From NCBI GenBank assembly GCA_949358305.1, contig OX442319.1, forward strand, positions 6,696,001 through 6,760,000: DNA of 64,000 bases, in the 5' to 3' direction. This document shows, in pieces, positions 23,661-34,669 of the stretch (positions are counted from its first letter, which is position 1; each line of letters begins with the position of its first letter). The notes beneath the pieces were generated by a model that saw only the letters and a program-made list of their open reading frames with translations, searched no databases and was not told the origin of the DNA. The translations under genes were made by a program, and so were the position numbers. The stretch comes from Strigamia acuminata. Its lineage: Eukaryota; Arthropoda; Chilopoda; Geophilomorpha; Linotaeniidae.

Positions 23661-24973
23661 TCACATTTCTTCAGTTTCAACAACAACAGGCGCTTCATCA
23701 TCATCTTCCCTATCAAAATCCCACTTGAATGTTTTCGTTAAATATTTTTTTAAACCTTCTACCCTTTTCTACAATTTCGTGCGGTACTTGTTGGTTCCCG
23801 TTCAAATTGGAGAAGAAAGAATGCAATGTGTTGACGAGGAAGTTTTCACGACTGACAATATCTACAAAGAAATCGCGAGGAATTTCCTGAAGTTGGTGAT
23901 GAAGTACAAAAATGAATTTTGAATATAAATCTGCGTATTTCGTAAGAGCATTGTCGCACGAGCACAGCAAGTGGATTAAATGTTTCCATTCTTCAAATGC
24001 GTCGTACACCTGTCCTAAAATAAAACAAATAAAAGCCATTTGAAGTTCTCCGAGAATGTCTTCAGGATCTGTATACGATTTGAGCATTTGATCTAAAGTA
24101 TAGGTCAAATCTAAACTGTTTTGTGATTTCACAAAACATTTAAGTTACTTTTTTAAAATCAAAATTGTCTTTTTTTTCTTCTTACTTTTTTCAGGAAATT
24201 TGGAAAAACGAATTTCCGTTCCGGGTTTTTGACACATTTTCGGAAGAAAATCATCTAGTTTTGGTCTCTTATTTGTTCTTGTTGACGATTCACTCTCATC
24301 AGTTATTAAATGGGAAACTGACGAAATTTTTTTGTTTAATGGCTGCACCCGTTCTAAAACTGTGTCTAAGAGAATAAGTTTTGTATAAAATATTTTACAA
24401 AATACGAAATTTTTTTCCTTACCAGTCATGTAGTAGGTCTGGAAAATCCATTTTTTCCAGTTGTCGTATGGATAAGCGCCTAAATGTTTGTCAAGCTCCC
24501 TTAAATTCTCTTTAAGCCTGTCTATTTCTTCATCTGAAGTGACTTCATCTTTGATATCTATATTGAACGATACACAATTCAGGTTACAGACCAATTTAAA
24601 CGTTAATTAAAATAACCTTCGAGATATTTATCCCATTTTGTAACAACTATTTCTCCTTTATTGAATTAATGAAAAAATCCAGTTCTGGGTGCCATTTGGT
24701 TGTCCCGACTAACTGCACTGAAATAAAGAAAATAAATTGTGGTCATTAGTCATTGCAAAATCCAAATCCAAATTTTTAACCTCGAAATTACCTGTAATAT
24801 ACAAAATGAATGCCCAGAGGAATCATCTTGACACCTTTGATATCGGTTTCCACATTCTAAGTATTGTGATCTATTCCAAATTCAGTTTTTGGTGGTACAT
24901 CTAAAAATATTAATGTCACACCTTCGCGAAATAAAGTCTTTGCAACATCAGGATCCATATCTTGTGAAGCCAT
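23661..24973 (-). pseudogene. AAR2: AAR2 splicing-factor homologue, broken by two stop codons and frame lesions
   Basis: AAR2 is the U5 snRNP assembly factor that binds Prp8 before Brr2 does. Five exons are visible: 24792-24973, 24617-24717, 24423-24557, 24186-24365 and 23661-24115. Family blocks are clear: MDPDVAKTLF, TEFGIDHNT, GVKMIPLGIHF, APRTGFF, LGAYPYDNWKKW, PGTEIRFSKFPEK, LGELQMAFICFILGQVYDAF, EIPRDFFVDIVS and the tail EAPVVVETEEM. Lesions: TAG at 24857-24859 where the family has Trp after HNT; TAA at 24666-24668 after GFFH; a one-base phase mismatch at the exon 4/5 join; and an extra A in a run of seven (23745-23751) which throws off the last 30 codons. Homology resumes in the next frame. 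The two substitutions cannot be homopolymer errors. It is tail-to-tail with the WD40-type exons. Confidence 0.85.
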
Positions 24974-25836
24974 TGTCAATTTTACACAGGTACACGGGTT
25001 TTAGCAATGTCGCTCTCTCACTTCTGATGTTTGGCCTTGGTCCAAGGTTTGGCACGTGATTGGCACTCCTCTCCAATTCTTATCGCGTCACTCGGTCACT
25101 CACCCTACATTTAGCCAGTGACTTTGACCCATTTTTCACCCCTTTGTTTTTCAGTGAAGAAAACACAAAACTTAGGGGGCACAGAAAGGCTTGGGTGCAT
25201 TGCACAACTCAAAAAACACATCAAACTCAAGTTGTGTGTTCTTACAAGGAATGACATTTACTTTTGTGGCTCAATCAGAGGAAAAAAATGTTTGAAATTA
25301 GCAAAAATGCAAGTGCAAAATGGAGAGGTCAGGGGCAAATTGAAAAATCGTCGGTGCAGACGACAATTAAATTAAATCAAATGAATAAAACCATGCAATA
25401 TTTAGCCCAATTTAGTCTCAGGAGAGAGCATAATATTTTTCCTCGTTGTTTTATAACCGTTTGTAGTAAATTATAGTTTACTAAATTTGAATTTCGAGCT
25501 CGTTTTTGAGCTTTTTATTCTGGCGATAGATGGCGACACGGTGAAATAGCTAATTCTAGTTTAATTAAAATAAAATAAAGTTTTTTGCGAGGAATTGCAA
25601 GAATTAGTAAGTCGGAGCACTTTGGATCGAAAACTTTAATGCATTTTGTGGCTAAATGGAAGTCGATCCGTACTTAAAAAAAACATGTAATATTTATTCG
25701 CTCTGGTGCAGTTATTTTCTTCTGTATAACGGCAAATACAAACGGCAATAAATTAATGTATAAGTTTTTGCAAGTAAAATAAGTCTTATTTCATCAAATA
25801 ATCAGATTTTAACGAAGGTGATATTGTTTTGAAAAC

Positions 25837-25927
25837 AATAATTTGACGCGCTGTCTTTGAAATTGTTGGAAAACAATGTTTTTTCGCATGTTTTCCAACA
25901 ATTTCAAAGATAGCGCGTCAAATTATT
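25837..25927. repeat. Palindrome with about 40 bp arms
   Basis: The left arm AATAATTTGACGCGCTGTC and onward is mirrored by GATAGCGCGTCAAATTATT at the right, with a short AT-rich loop around ATGTTTTTTCGCAT. Probably a small foldback MITE. Confidence 0.8.
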
Positions 25928-26406
25928 CCGATGGGCGACTTCGCTGCGAAACACGTGGTCGCTAAGCAACGGAGCGATGGATAATTCTTCGCTAAATTTT
26001 AACAGTATTTTACCATTCTATTTTATATTGGTTTAAAAAAAGAAACCATGCATAATTTATTGAGCATGAAATGAGATTCACTTTGGTGGTCAAAATGGAA
26101 GCAAATAAACTATCGGTGTTTTAATTCGTTTTTAATTTTTAATGCCAAACAGATTAGCGTAAAATGCTCCAATACATAAATATAAATCAAATAAAAATGA
26201 CGTTTAGAAGTTTTTTTTTTGTTAGAAACCAATTTGGAAATTCTATTATAGGAAATTATGCGGAATGGTGGGGGAAATGTTTGCACCTGTGTGAATCTAA
26301 TAAAATCACAGAAATTTATGACTCCTAGGACGAATATTCTTCAAAAAAATTAATATGAAACATGAAACTTTGACAATTCAATTTGTGGCGCAAGTCGGAG
26401 AGTTTA

Positions 26407-26410
<4 letters not shown>

Positions 26411-26460
<50 letters not shown>

Positions 26461-26472
26461 GTGTGTGTGTGT
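26411..26472 (+). repeat. GT dinucleotide microsatellite
   Basis: About 60 bp of nearly uninterrupted GT, broken once by GGGTGGGT near 26451-26458. Confidence 0.95.
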
Positions 26473-27340
26473 GACCTGTGTGAAGAGGGGCCGGAAGTGT
26501 CTTTACCCTTGAGAGGTGTGATATAAATGGCAGCAGGTGTTCCTCCTCCAATATTCAGTAAAGAGACACCAGTCTCCTTTAGGCAAAGTCAACCCGACAG
26601 GTGTTTGAAGGGAAATGCAAGAAAAATAAATGGAAAATATAAAAGAAAGAGAGAAAGAAAGAAAGATACGACGTTCCTCGCTTTACTTGGGGCACATAAC
26701 CATGAAATTAGCTTTTTTCCTGTGGCATAAAGGTGATGAGACAAATTATAAAAAGATTTTTTTTTTCTTAAAAGTTTAATTCCACATTACCGGTATGTTT
26801 GATAAATGATTTTTTGGTTAAATGCACTGCCATGAATATGTCATGATGTTTGATTCCAAGGCTTCTCACTTCCTCATAATAACCCAGGCCTTGATGTGAC
26901 CTGATAAAGAGGTCTTCATTCAGCTGATTTACACCTGTTTCATTTGTTGTTTTATTTTCATTTTATGGAAGTTGTTGAAAAAGTTTTTGGTGGTAAACTT
27001 TATCAAGTTTCTGTTTCAAACATGCATTTCGTGGGATTTAAATTAATTAAATTTAATTTAATTTTAATTTAATTTAATTTTAATTTTCTGGAAATATTTT
27101 TTTCTTTTAAAATTTGAATTTTGAATAGAAATCAAAAAAGTCACTAATTCAAGAGACAATATAATAATTTTGTTTTCCAAAACTGGAATAATTGACAAGT
27201 CTAAATGACTCGGTAATTGAATTTTCCCTCAAATTTTCCGTCGAATTTTTCACTCGCCTTGACCTGCGCGCTCACGTGCGCGCTTGACCTGCACCCACCT
27301 GCGCCCCTCGCTTTTAATTTAATTTTTTAACTTTGGTTAT

Positions 27341-27547
27341 TGTTAAGTTATGTTAATGTAATGTTGAGTTCATTGTTGAAGAACGTGTTATTGCTATATC
27401 ATACTGTTACATTGTTGTAAAAGCGTTACCATGACAATTTTGTATTACTCCTCACTTGCTTGTATTTTACCCACGAGTAAAGACGTGTGTTTTGTTTTCC
27501 ACTTTAAAAACCTCTCCTTTATTTCAACGTGATGCCCCAGCATAACA
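27341..27547 (+). mobile_element. Copia-type solo LTR with perfect 5-bp target duplication
   Basis: A 207 bp segment starts TGTTAAG and ends ATAACA (perfect TGTTA/TAACA termini) and is flanked on both sides by GTTAT (27336-27340 and 27548-27552). The short length, 5 bp duplication and TG...CA ends are those of a Ty1/Copia LTR left after LTR-LTR recombination. It is of interest because Copia-derived protease ORFs occur 3 kb to the right. Confidence 0.8.
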
Positions 27548-28775
27548 GTTATTAAAATTTAGCAATATCTTTGGTTTATTTTTTGTATTTTTAATATTGT
27601 TTACTATTGGCTGGAATTAGGTTTTGCTTTCGTGTTAATTTCTGAATTTTGGAGTGTTTTATTACATAACTTGATCAAAACTGCCGGTAAATTTCATATT
27701 TATTATTCAGTTTTAAAGATAATGATGTGATGATAATATGCATCTTTCCAAGTCCCATCGAATCCCCTCCGAATCCCATCCGAATCCCCAGAATCTATCC
27801 GAATCCTACGAATCCCATCCGTATAAAAAAAAAAAAAACAAGTATTATCCTGTAATATTCACAGCATCGTATCACAACGTTTATTAGCAATATCAAAAAG
27901 AAAAAACAACACATTATATTTTTGATATTGTCGATCTAAACAAACTTAGTTTATTTAGCAGCTATAGAACATTTTTAATTTTATTATTAGTGGTGCTCTT
28001 TATTTATTTAGAAAAATGTAAATGTCAATGGAAAAAAAATATTTTTGTACATTATTTTGTAAATTACATCTGCCTTGTGGCAGCACTGTTTTTAGAATAT
28101 TTTACAGTAGTTTAATTTTATAATAATGAGAAATAAAAGCATTTTCACACGAATTTAATCGAATCCGATGTTTTTTCATTTGTCGAAAGAAAAAGTAGAA
28201 AAATAGGTTTGATTCTGCTTGTTTGCGACTCCAATGATGAAATTAAAGTTTGAAATTAATTTACACAGTTTTTATTTATTTGTTTGTTTATTAAAAAAAA
28301 AAATTGAATTGAAAATAAAGATTTTTGTCCGCTTATTGGTACTCTACCCTGAATCCCGATATAAAAGATAATCCAGTAGGCACGTTCTTCTGATATTTCA
28401 CGTAATCTTGACCAAAAAAATTTAAAAGAATGAATTCTTCTTCGTGTATCCGCTCGTTAAAGAAATTCCATGATGCGATAGTGTAACCGATTAAACAGAT
28501 CGGATTGCACAATACAATCTGCAATTAGAAATAAACTTTTAGTGAGTAAATGCTATAAAGAAGGCTGCAAAAGTAGATTATTTGCTTCTAAAAAATGCTT
28601 ATTCAAGAAACACAATTCCAGCAATTTCCATTAAAAAATATAGTGTTGGATTGAACAATACACATTACTCCTGTCATGTATGCAATACGTGTCATCGTCA
28701 CGTATTGTATACTGACATCGTCAGTTATATAATGCGTGACATTATTTGGGGTATATAAACCCCCAACCATTGGTG

Positions 28776-28998
28776 AAGTCGAAAAATGTCCGGTCGAAAA
28801 AAATCCTGGTCGAGATGAATCCTGGTCGAAAATTTTCCTGGTCGAAAATTATCCTGTTTGAGTCGAAAAAATTCCTAGTCGAAAATTTTCCTGGTCGAAA
28901 ATTTTCCTGGTCGAAAATAATCCCAGTCGAAAAAAAGCGCACTTTACCTCGAGTCGAAAAGAATCCCGGTCGCAAAGAATCCGGGTCGAAAATATTCC
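28776..28998 (-). repeat. 15-16 bp minisatellite, array B (inverted relative to array A)
   Basis: Tandem units close to GGTCGAAAATTTTCCT, which is the reverse complement of the array A unit. About 14 copies. The open frames over it in both directions are by-products of the repeat. Confidence 0.85.
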
Positions 28999-28999
28999 T

Positions 29000-29718
29000 C
29001 CTCGCCTGATAGATTAGTATTAGAAATGTTATAATTTTTTTTTTAATTTATTTGTTGTAAACCGAAACACATATTTCACTTTATGAAATTATAAACTTAT
29101 TATTCGCATGCTGGAATTTTGATGTTTTTGGTAAAGAAATTATTGTTGTAGGCCTAAAAATTATTTTTTTTTTTTATGTTTGAATAAATATTTTTGGTCT
29201 AAATATAAATTTTTGGGGCTTAATATGAATGTTTGGTTCTTTGTTATTTTTTGTTGATTTTGAATTTTTGTTTTTTGCTGTTTATTTTTTATTTAAATTT
29301 TTTTTTTTAGGGATTAGTTTGTTTCTGTGGCCTAAAAATAATTATTTGTGACTTAAAAATTTTTAACTTCAATTCCTGTACAAATTTTCTGTTGTGGGCA
29401 TGCAATCTTGTGAAACCCCTATGATATTCATTTCTAGCTACCTTGTTTACGATTCTTTTTCATTGGATTTTAGGTTTGCTTGTTTCGGCACCGATGTTGT
29501 TTGCACGGACGTCTTCGTTGCTTAGGCCGGCGCCGACGTTATTTGCCAGATTAATTCTCGTTAAATGATTTTTTTAATTTTAAATTTTAAATTTATTCAT
29601 TTAATCATTTATAAATAAAAAAAACAAGCTAAATTGGTTAATTTCTTTCAACATAACTTTTATGCATTTTTTCATTACCTGAGACATTATTTGATGATCG
29701 TTTGTTTTGTGCAGGAGT
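29000..29718. repeat. Spacer shared with the 3' flank of cullin C2
   Basis: From about 29200 the sequence (GGTCTAAATATAAAT..., then AACAAGCTAAATTGGTTAATT...) matches 33713-33925, directly downstream of C2. It therefore represents the un-fused version of the flank onto which C2 was joined. No coding signal. Confidence 0.65.
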
Positions 29719-30071
29719 GGGGAATCGAATGGCATTGACGGTTTTGGGGACAAATGAAAACGGAAGCAGAAATCAGGAGATTAATGGCTTTAGCTTAAGC
29801 AGGGAATCATATGGCTTATTGTTATTGTTGTTGTGGTTGCTGGTTCTACAGTGTTAGCGGGCAGGGAGTTGGTGCAGGGCGTGGGGGGGGGGAGGGCAAG
29901 CACCCCTTGAATAAGAAAGGAAAAAGCAAACAACAATGCTGACAGCTAACAAATAATTTAAATAATAGGCCAAATGAAGGCAATTGAAAGTAGTATAACT
30001 GGTCGTTAATCTCCTGATTTCCACTTCCGTTTTCGTTTGCCTCCAAAACCGTCAACGCCATTCGATTCCCC
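29719..30071. mobile_element. MITE with about 67 bp terminal inverted repeats
   Basis: Ends GGGGAATCGAATGGC and GCCATTCGATTCCCC are perfect complements, and the similarity continues inward to about 29785 and 30004. The homologous spacer downstream of C2 (near 33925) lacks this element, which confirms it as an insertion. No ORF; a G-rich/C-rich patch lies near 29880. Confidence 0.8.
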
Positions 30072-30376
30072 ATTTTGGAGATGATCTGAGAGGTGGCCCA
30101 TAAAGTAAAATTGTTCCACTACAACATTACACGGATTTAACAGAGAGAATCCCTTAAACTACACAATAAAGCAAATCAAAACATGCATTAATCTGTTATT
30201 AGGTTTGTACTGTATCGTTACATTTGTCACAAACCTGATCACGTTTAAACAAATTTCAATAGCGGACACAATTACAAATATGTCACCATACGCTCTCTTA
30301 ATTGGTCTAACCGTCCCACTAACGTTCGGTGTGCCGATTGGACCAATCAAATGGAGACATTAATTTAATTTCTTAA

Positions 30377-30384
30377 TATATAAC
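30377..30384 (+). promoter_or_regulatory. TATA box of protease ORF P1
   Basis: TATATAAC about 100 bp upstream of the P1 ATG, inside a leader (ACAACCGTTCCGATGAACCA) that is repeated before P2 at 34565-34600. A matching leader argues for duplication of a transcription unit. Confidence 0.5.
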
Positions 30385-30481
30385 AACCGTTCCGATGAAC
30401 CAAAGACAAAAGACGGCAGCGTGACACGATTCTTGTGGACCAGATTGAATAGTTGTGCAAACGAATTTCAAAAATTGGAAA

Positions 30482-31075
30482 ATGAACGACGTAATACCGA
30501 GCAATTTGTGGGAATTGTATGACGGTTTAATTCGGACTACGACAGTGAAACTAAACCAAAAAGTTGATAAAATAACGATCAACTTAGATGTGGCTCTTGC
30601 GCGCAGCATGGATGGCGACGAGTGGTGTTTGGACAGCGGTGCGTCGCGTCACGTATGTAAAGACAAAACTAAATTTGTGTTGTTGGACTGTACAAAACAC
30701 CCGAAGGTTAAAACTGCAAGTGGTGAAATTGTGATCGCCGAAGGAATTGGAACAGTCATGTTTGTAGTTGAAGTGGGGAAGCGGAAGCAGATGATCGGAG
30801 CAAACAATGTGATTTATTCCCCGAAATTAGTTAATTTACTATCGGTGTCCCGCATGGTTGACAGAGGTTCCGAAATATATTTCCATGGTGAATGTGCAAT
30901 CGTTAGAAAACGAGGCCGGCAAATCATGAAAGCGGTTAAACGAGAAAACCTTTATTTTGTTAAAATGAAGCAAGTTATATCCGGAATCCAAGCCAGTGAA
31001 ATTTCCAAGGAAAACGTGGGACGCCAAGGAAAGCCCAGAAAGGCCATTCGGATTTTGTCAGAAGTGAATTATTAG
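30482..31075 (+). CDS. Stand-alone Copia-type aspartic protease-like ORF, P1
   Basis: 197 codons from the first ATG (the frame is open a little further upstream but without ATG). Residues about 40-130 match the retropepsin of Ty1/Copia polyproteins: WCLDSGASRHVC (active-site DSGA, in the W-x-L-D-S-G-A context), then ASGEIVIAEGIGTVMF, NNVIYSPKLVNLLSVSRM and a gag-pre-integrase-like tail ENLYFVK. A lysine- and arginine-rich tail and a stop follow. No gag zinc knuckle, integrase, RT or LTR lies in the flanks, so it is not a working retrotransposon. The same ORF is intact in P2 and recognisable in P3 and P4, each with conserved leader sequence. Either a domesticated protease/ddi-like gene or a duplicated retrotransposon remnant. 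Confidence 0.7.
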   Translation: MNDVIPSNLWELYDGLIRTTTVKLNQKVDKITINLDVALARSMDGDEWCLDSGASRHVCKDKTKFVLLDCTKHPKVKTASGEIVIAEGIGTVMFVVEVGKRKQMIGANNVIYSPKLVNLLSVSRMVDRGSEIYFHGECAIVRKRGRQIMKAVKRENLYFVKMKQVISGIQASEISKENVGRQGKPRKAIRILSEVNY

Positions 31076-32164
31076 TAAAAATGTGTCATTTTTTTCAAAA
31101 AAAAAATTTAAAATTTGTTTATATTAATTTTTTTTATTAATTATGGTACTAATAATTATAAATAAATAATTTATCTATTCAACACTTTGTCTTTTACCAT
31201 AAACAATCTTTAAAGACCGAATATTGTTGCAAAGAACTTGTTTTTTCATTGTGTTTCGCTTTTATACGGTCCATAACTTCTTCTTTTAGCAGTTCTATAT
31301 CGTTTATTTTTAGCATAAACACACCTACTAGCTTATTAAATTGTGTGATTTTTATTTTTATTTAATTTCGAATTTTTATAGATAATGCGTGCTGTGTTGC
31401 AGGGAAGTTCGTAAGGAGAAGTTTGTTATTGCGATGCGATTTTATCGTAATAAATCTCAGAATTGACACGTGGTTAAGTCATTACAGATTTTATATTCTC
31501 CCAAACGTTACCAAAACTATTAAAAACACCAAAAAAACTAACAAAAACATCCTCCAAAGCAACAAAATGCACTAAAAACACCAAAGCAACAACAAAAACA
31601 CCAAAAAAAGATTTTGGTGTTTTTTTACTTTTTGCTAACACAATATTTTTATATTTTTTATTGGATGAAATGAATAAATTGAAGATAAATAATTTATCCA
31701 AAGAATTTCTCGTTATATATGTTACTAAAATGACAAATAAATAACTTAAACAAAAAATTTCACATTATACCAAATAAATAATTTCACATTGTGTCCAAAT
31801 AAATAATTTAACAAAAAAAAAAAAACACGTTATAAGTGTTATTAAAACAAATCACATTATTACCAAAAACAAACGTTTTAAACATTATTATACAACGTTT
31901 CAAAATCCTTCTAAACCACATTGAATTTAATAAGCTTAACAACAAGCCGTATCTATCACCATTTTCAACTCATTCCCACAATGTTCCAAAGTAAATAAAT
32001 TTATTTAAAAGTTTGACGTTATTACATATTATAGTTACAATTGTAGATAAATAATTTAACCAATAAATTTCATATAAAACCCAAATAATAAATAATTTAA
32101 TAAATTTAATAAAATAATTTAACATGAAAGCAATAAATATAAATATAAATTAATTAAGCTAACA
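31076..32164. other. Spacer between P1 and C2, including a conserved block 31391-31440
   Basis: The block with TGTTGCAGGGAAGTTCGTAA and onward to GCGATGCGA recurs about 310-330 bp after each of P1, P2 and P4 and preserves the reading CCREV(F/R)KE(K/E)FVIAMR. TTGCAG before it could be a 3' splice site. The remainder is A-rich with short hairpins (AACACCAAAAAAAGATTTTGGTGTT) and no supported gene. Confidence 0.45.
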
Positions 32165-32371
32165 CAAAACTAAAATTCAAATATCGCGCACATTTCAGAG
32201 AAGCAAACATTCGTTTGTTCAACGTTTAGTGAACGTTCACAGTTCTGACCAATGTCCGACTTCCGTATGGATTACATTTCCGGTATATAAGCTGCATATT
32301 TTAGCGTTAGAATCATTAATCATCCTAGCAGCTTCGAATCGTGATTGTAGTAACCAATTTATTCGTTTACA
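32165..32371 (+). promoter_or_regulatory. Duplicated cullin promoter and leader, copy 2 (TATA 32284-32291)
   Basis: Near-identical to the C1 promoter: same TATATAAGCTGCA, same upstream block and same leader TTATTCGTTTACAATG. Small differences only (for example the C1 leader duplicates a short segment absent here). Confidence 0.7.
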
Positions 32372-33721
32372 ATGCAAACCCCAGCCGAAAAGGATTTCGA
32401 ATTCATTTGCGAGATAAGTTTAAAGCTTTTGCTAGAAGAATATGTTACTGTTAGCGAATGGAACGATCTATTTTCCACCGTGCACACACTCACGACGCGG
32501 GACGAAAATCAAAAAGAACTAATCTACCTCGCGCTACGAAAGCAAATTTTATCGACCATCGAGCGCTTGCAAGCAAAATTACCGACGGAATGCGAACCGG
32601 ACGTCTACCTAAAAGCATACACCGACGAATGGAAATCATTTTTCCTCCTTTGCCAACGTTATTCCTTACCGTTTGTAAAATTGGAAGCACATGACGGTAG
32701 TGACAGGTACAACGTTCGTAATCTCATGCTGCAGAGTTGGAATGAAAGGATTTTTTCGGACAAGAAGGAACACATCCACAAAAGCGTTATGAAGTTAATC
32801 GAAGCGGAGAGAAACGGCCAGACGTGTGATCCGCAGCTAATAATTGGAATCCGCGAGTCTTATGTGAATTTGTGCACTACTCCCGAAGACAATTTATCTC
32901 TTTATCGAGAGTTTTTTGAGAAAGCGTACTTCGAAGACACTCGGAAGGCATTTTATGGAACCAATGCGCAGGAGTATCTGAGGGTCAACGGAGTCGAGAA
33001 TTACATGAAATACGCCGATCTACGACTCAGCGAAGAGATTAAGCGGGCAGAGAAATATTTGGACGCGAGTTCGCGTCAAGAATTGACGAAAATCTGCGGC
33101 GATGTTTTGGTGTTTCCGGTCAAGGAAGTCGTTTTAGCGGAGTGTGGGGCGATGATCCAGCGCAATGATATTGACAATCTTCTACGGATGTTTCACCTGT
33201 TGAATCTCGTGCCCGAATGTATTCCACCGATGCTCGTCGAGTTGGAGGAATACATCGTCAAAGCTGGTTTGGCGGACATGGTTGCGGGGGACGAAACGAT
33301 CGTTCAGGATTCCGAGAAATACGTGCAACAACTACTCAATCTCTTCAATCGATCTGGCGAATTAGTCGAGAAAGCTTTTGAGAATGATCCGAGATTTATT
33401 TCAGCGAGGGATGAAGCGTTCAAGAAAATTGTCAACGATACTGCGATTTTTAAGTTGGGACTTGCATCCAGGACGGAAACTCATCCGGAGTCGAAATGTT
33501 CCGAGTTGTTGGCCAATTTCTGCAACAAGTTGTTGAGCAAAACGAGTGTGAGTAAGAAACTGACCTCGGAGATCGTCGAAAGCAGATTTAAAAGAATGCT
33601 GTTATTGCTGAAGTATGTGCAAAACAAAGATGTGTCCATAATTCGCATACAGTCGCATCTGACGAAACGCTTGATTTTGGAAAATTTGGCGGACAACGAC
33701 ATGGAGGAGAATTTGGTCTAA
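32372..33721 (+). CDS. CUL5-like intronless cullin, copy C2, truncated
   Basis: 449 codons, very close to C1 over its full length (same blocks CDPQLIIGIRESYVNLC, NGVENYMKYADLRL, KAGLADMVAGDETI). It ends a few residues earlier than C1: after NDMEEN the sequence switches to TTGGTCTAAATATAAATC, which belongs to the spacer found un-fused at 29200, and this join provides the TAA stop. The cullin repeats and part of the four-helix bundle remain, whereas the RBX2-binding alpha/beta domain and the winged-helix neddylation region are gone. No internal stops or frameshifts in 1.35 kb. Preceded by its own TATA promoter. Likely role, if expressed: binds Elongin-BC/SOCS receptors without ligase activity (inference). 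Confidence 0.85.
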   Translation: MQTPAEKDFEFICEISLKLLLEEYVTVSEWNDLFSTVHTLTTRDENQKELIYLALRKQILSTIERLQAKLPTECEPDVYLKAYTDEWKSFFLLCQRYSLPFVKLEAHDGSDRYNVRNLMLQSWNERIFSDKKEHIHKSVMKLIEAERNGQTCDPQLIIGIRESYVNLCTTPEDNLSLYREFFEKAYFEDTRKAFYGTNAQEYLRVNGVENYMKYADLRLSEEIKRAEKYLDASSRQELTKICGDVLVFPVKEVVLAECGAMIQRNDIDNLLRMFHLLNLVPECIPPMLVELEEYIVKAGLADMVAGDETIVQDSEKYVQQLLNLFNRSGELVEKAFENDPRFISARDEAFKKIVNDTAIFKLGLASRTETHPESKCSELLANFCNKLLSKTSVSKKLTSEIVESRFKRMLLLLKYVQNKDVSIIRIQSHLTKRLILENLADNDMEENLV

Positions 33722-34386
33722 ATATAAATCTTTGGGACTTAATGTGAATGTTTGGTTTTTTGTTATTTTTTGTTGATTTTGAATTTTAATTTTTTAATTT
33801 ATTTATTTGATTTGACCTTATAAATAAAGAAAAACAAGCTAAATTGGTTAATTTCTTTCCATGTAATTTTTATGCGTTTTTTCATTACCTGAGACATTAT
33901 TTGATGAACGTTTGTTTTATGCAGGTTTAAATACTAAAAAATAACTTTAGATAAATTAAAATTTATGAATAAAATTCAGAAATAATTTTGTTTAGCTTAT
34001 TTACCACGTAATGTAAGTTAATGAAGCGTTTCTTATACAGTTTAACCTAGAAAAACGGAAGTGTGTAATCAATTAAACTGCTCTAAGTGTCAAAATTTGA
34101 CATAAAATATAATTAATATTCAAATTCATTTTGTCACTACAAGAAAAATATCAAAGCAAAAGAAAGAAACACAAAATTCGTGGAAATAGCCTCGGCCTAC
34201 AAAAAAATCGAAATAAAAGATTTTAACAACGAGAGTGTTGTTTACTACATCAAACAACTATTGTACAGTTACCTAGGAGGTTCTCCTAGGCAACCCGCCA
34301 TCTTGCCGATACAACAAAACTGTCTGACTACACAGCTTGGAATAAGGGGGCTGAGTTCTAATGAACTCAGCCCCATAAATCCAGCA
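33722..34386. other. Spacer between C2 and P2
   Basis: The left part is homologous to 29200-29712. Further right it is AT-rich, and a short GC-richer stretch at about 34262-34386 contains AACTGAGCTTGG-like and GGGGCTGAGTTC/GAACTCAGCCCC hairpin sequence near 34348-34375. No supported gene; the small ORF at 34180-34389 has no recognisable feature. Confidence 0.45.
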
Positions 34387-34669
34387 TGACACGGATTTAA
34401 CAGAGAAAATCCCCTAAACTACACAATAAAGCAAATCAAAAACATGCATTAATCTGTTATAAGGTTTGTATCGTTACTTTTATCACAATATTGATCCTGT
34501 TTGAACAAATCTCAATAGCTGTACGTTCAGTGTGCCGAATGGAGACATTAATTTAATTTCTTAATATACAACAACCGTTCCGATGAACCAAATTCAAAAG
34601 ACGGCAGCGTGACACGATTGTCGTGGACCAGATTGAATAGTTGTGCAAACGAATTTCAGAAATTGGAAA

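Larger units (their letters stand above)
24974..28775. other. Intergenic, repeats only
   Basis: No supported gene. It contains a palindrome (25837-25927), a GT microsatellite (26411-26472), a Copia-type solo LTR (27341-27547) and a short run of CCGAATCCCAT-like units at about 27757-27822. ORFs at 25060-25480 and 26527-26730 are short, lysine-rich or low complexity, and unconvincing. Confidence 0.55.

Noticed and set aside
30455-30481. Upstream part of the P1 frame (and 34643-34669 in P2)
   Set aside because: The frame opens at GTG; a nuclear gene should start at the ATG at 30482 (34670 in P2).
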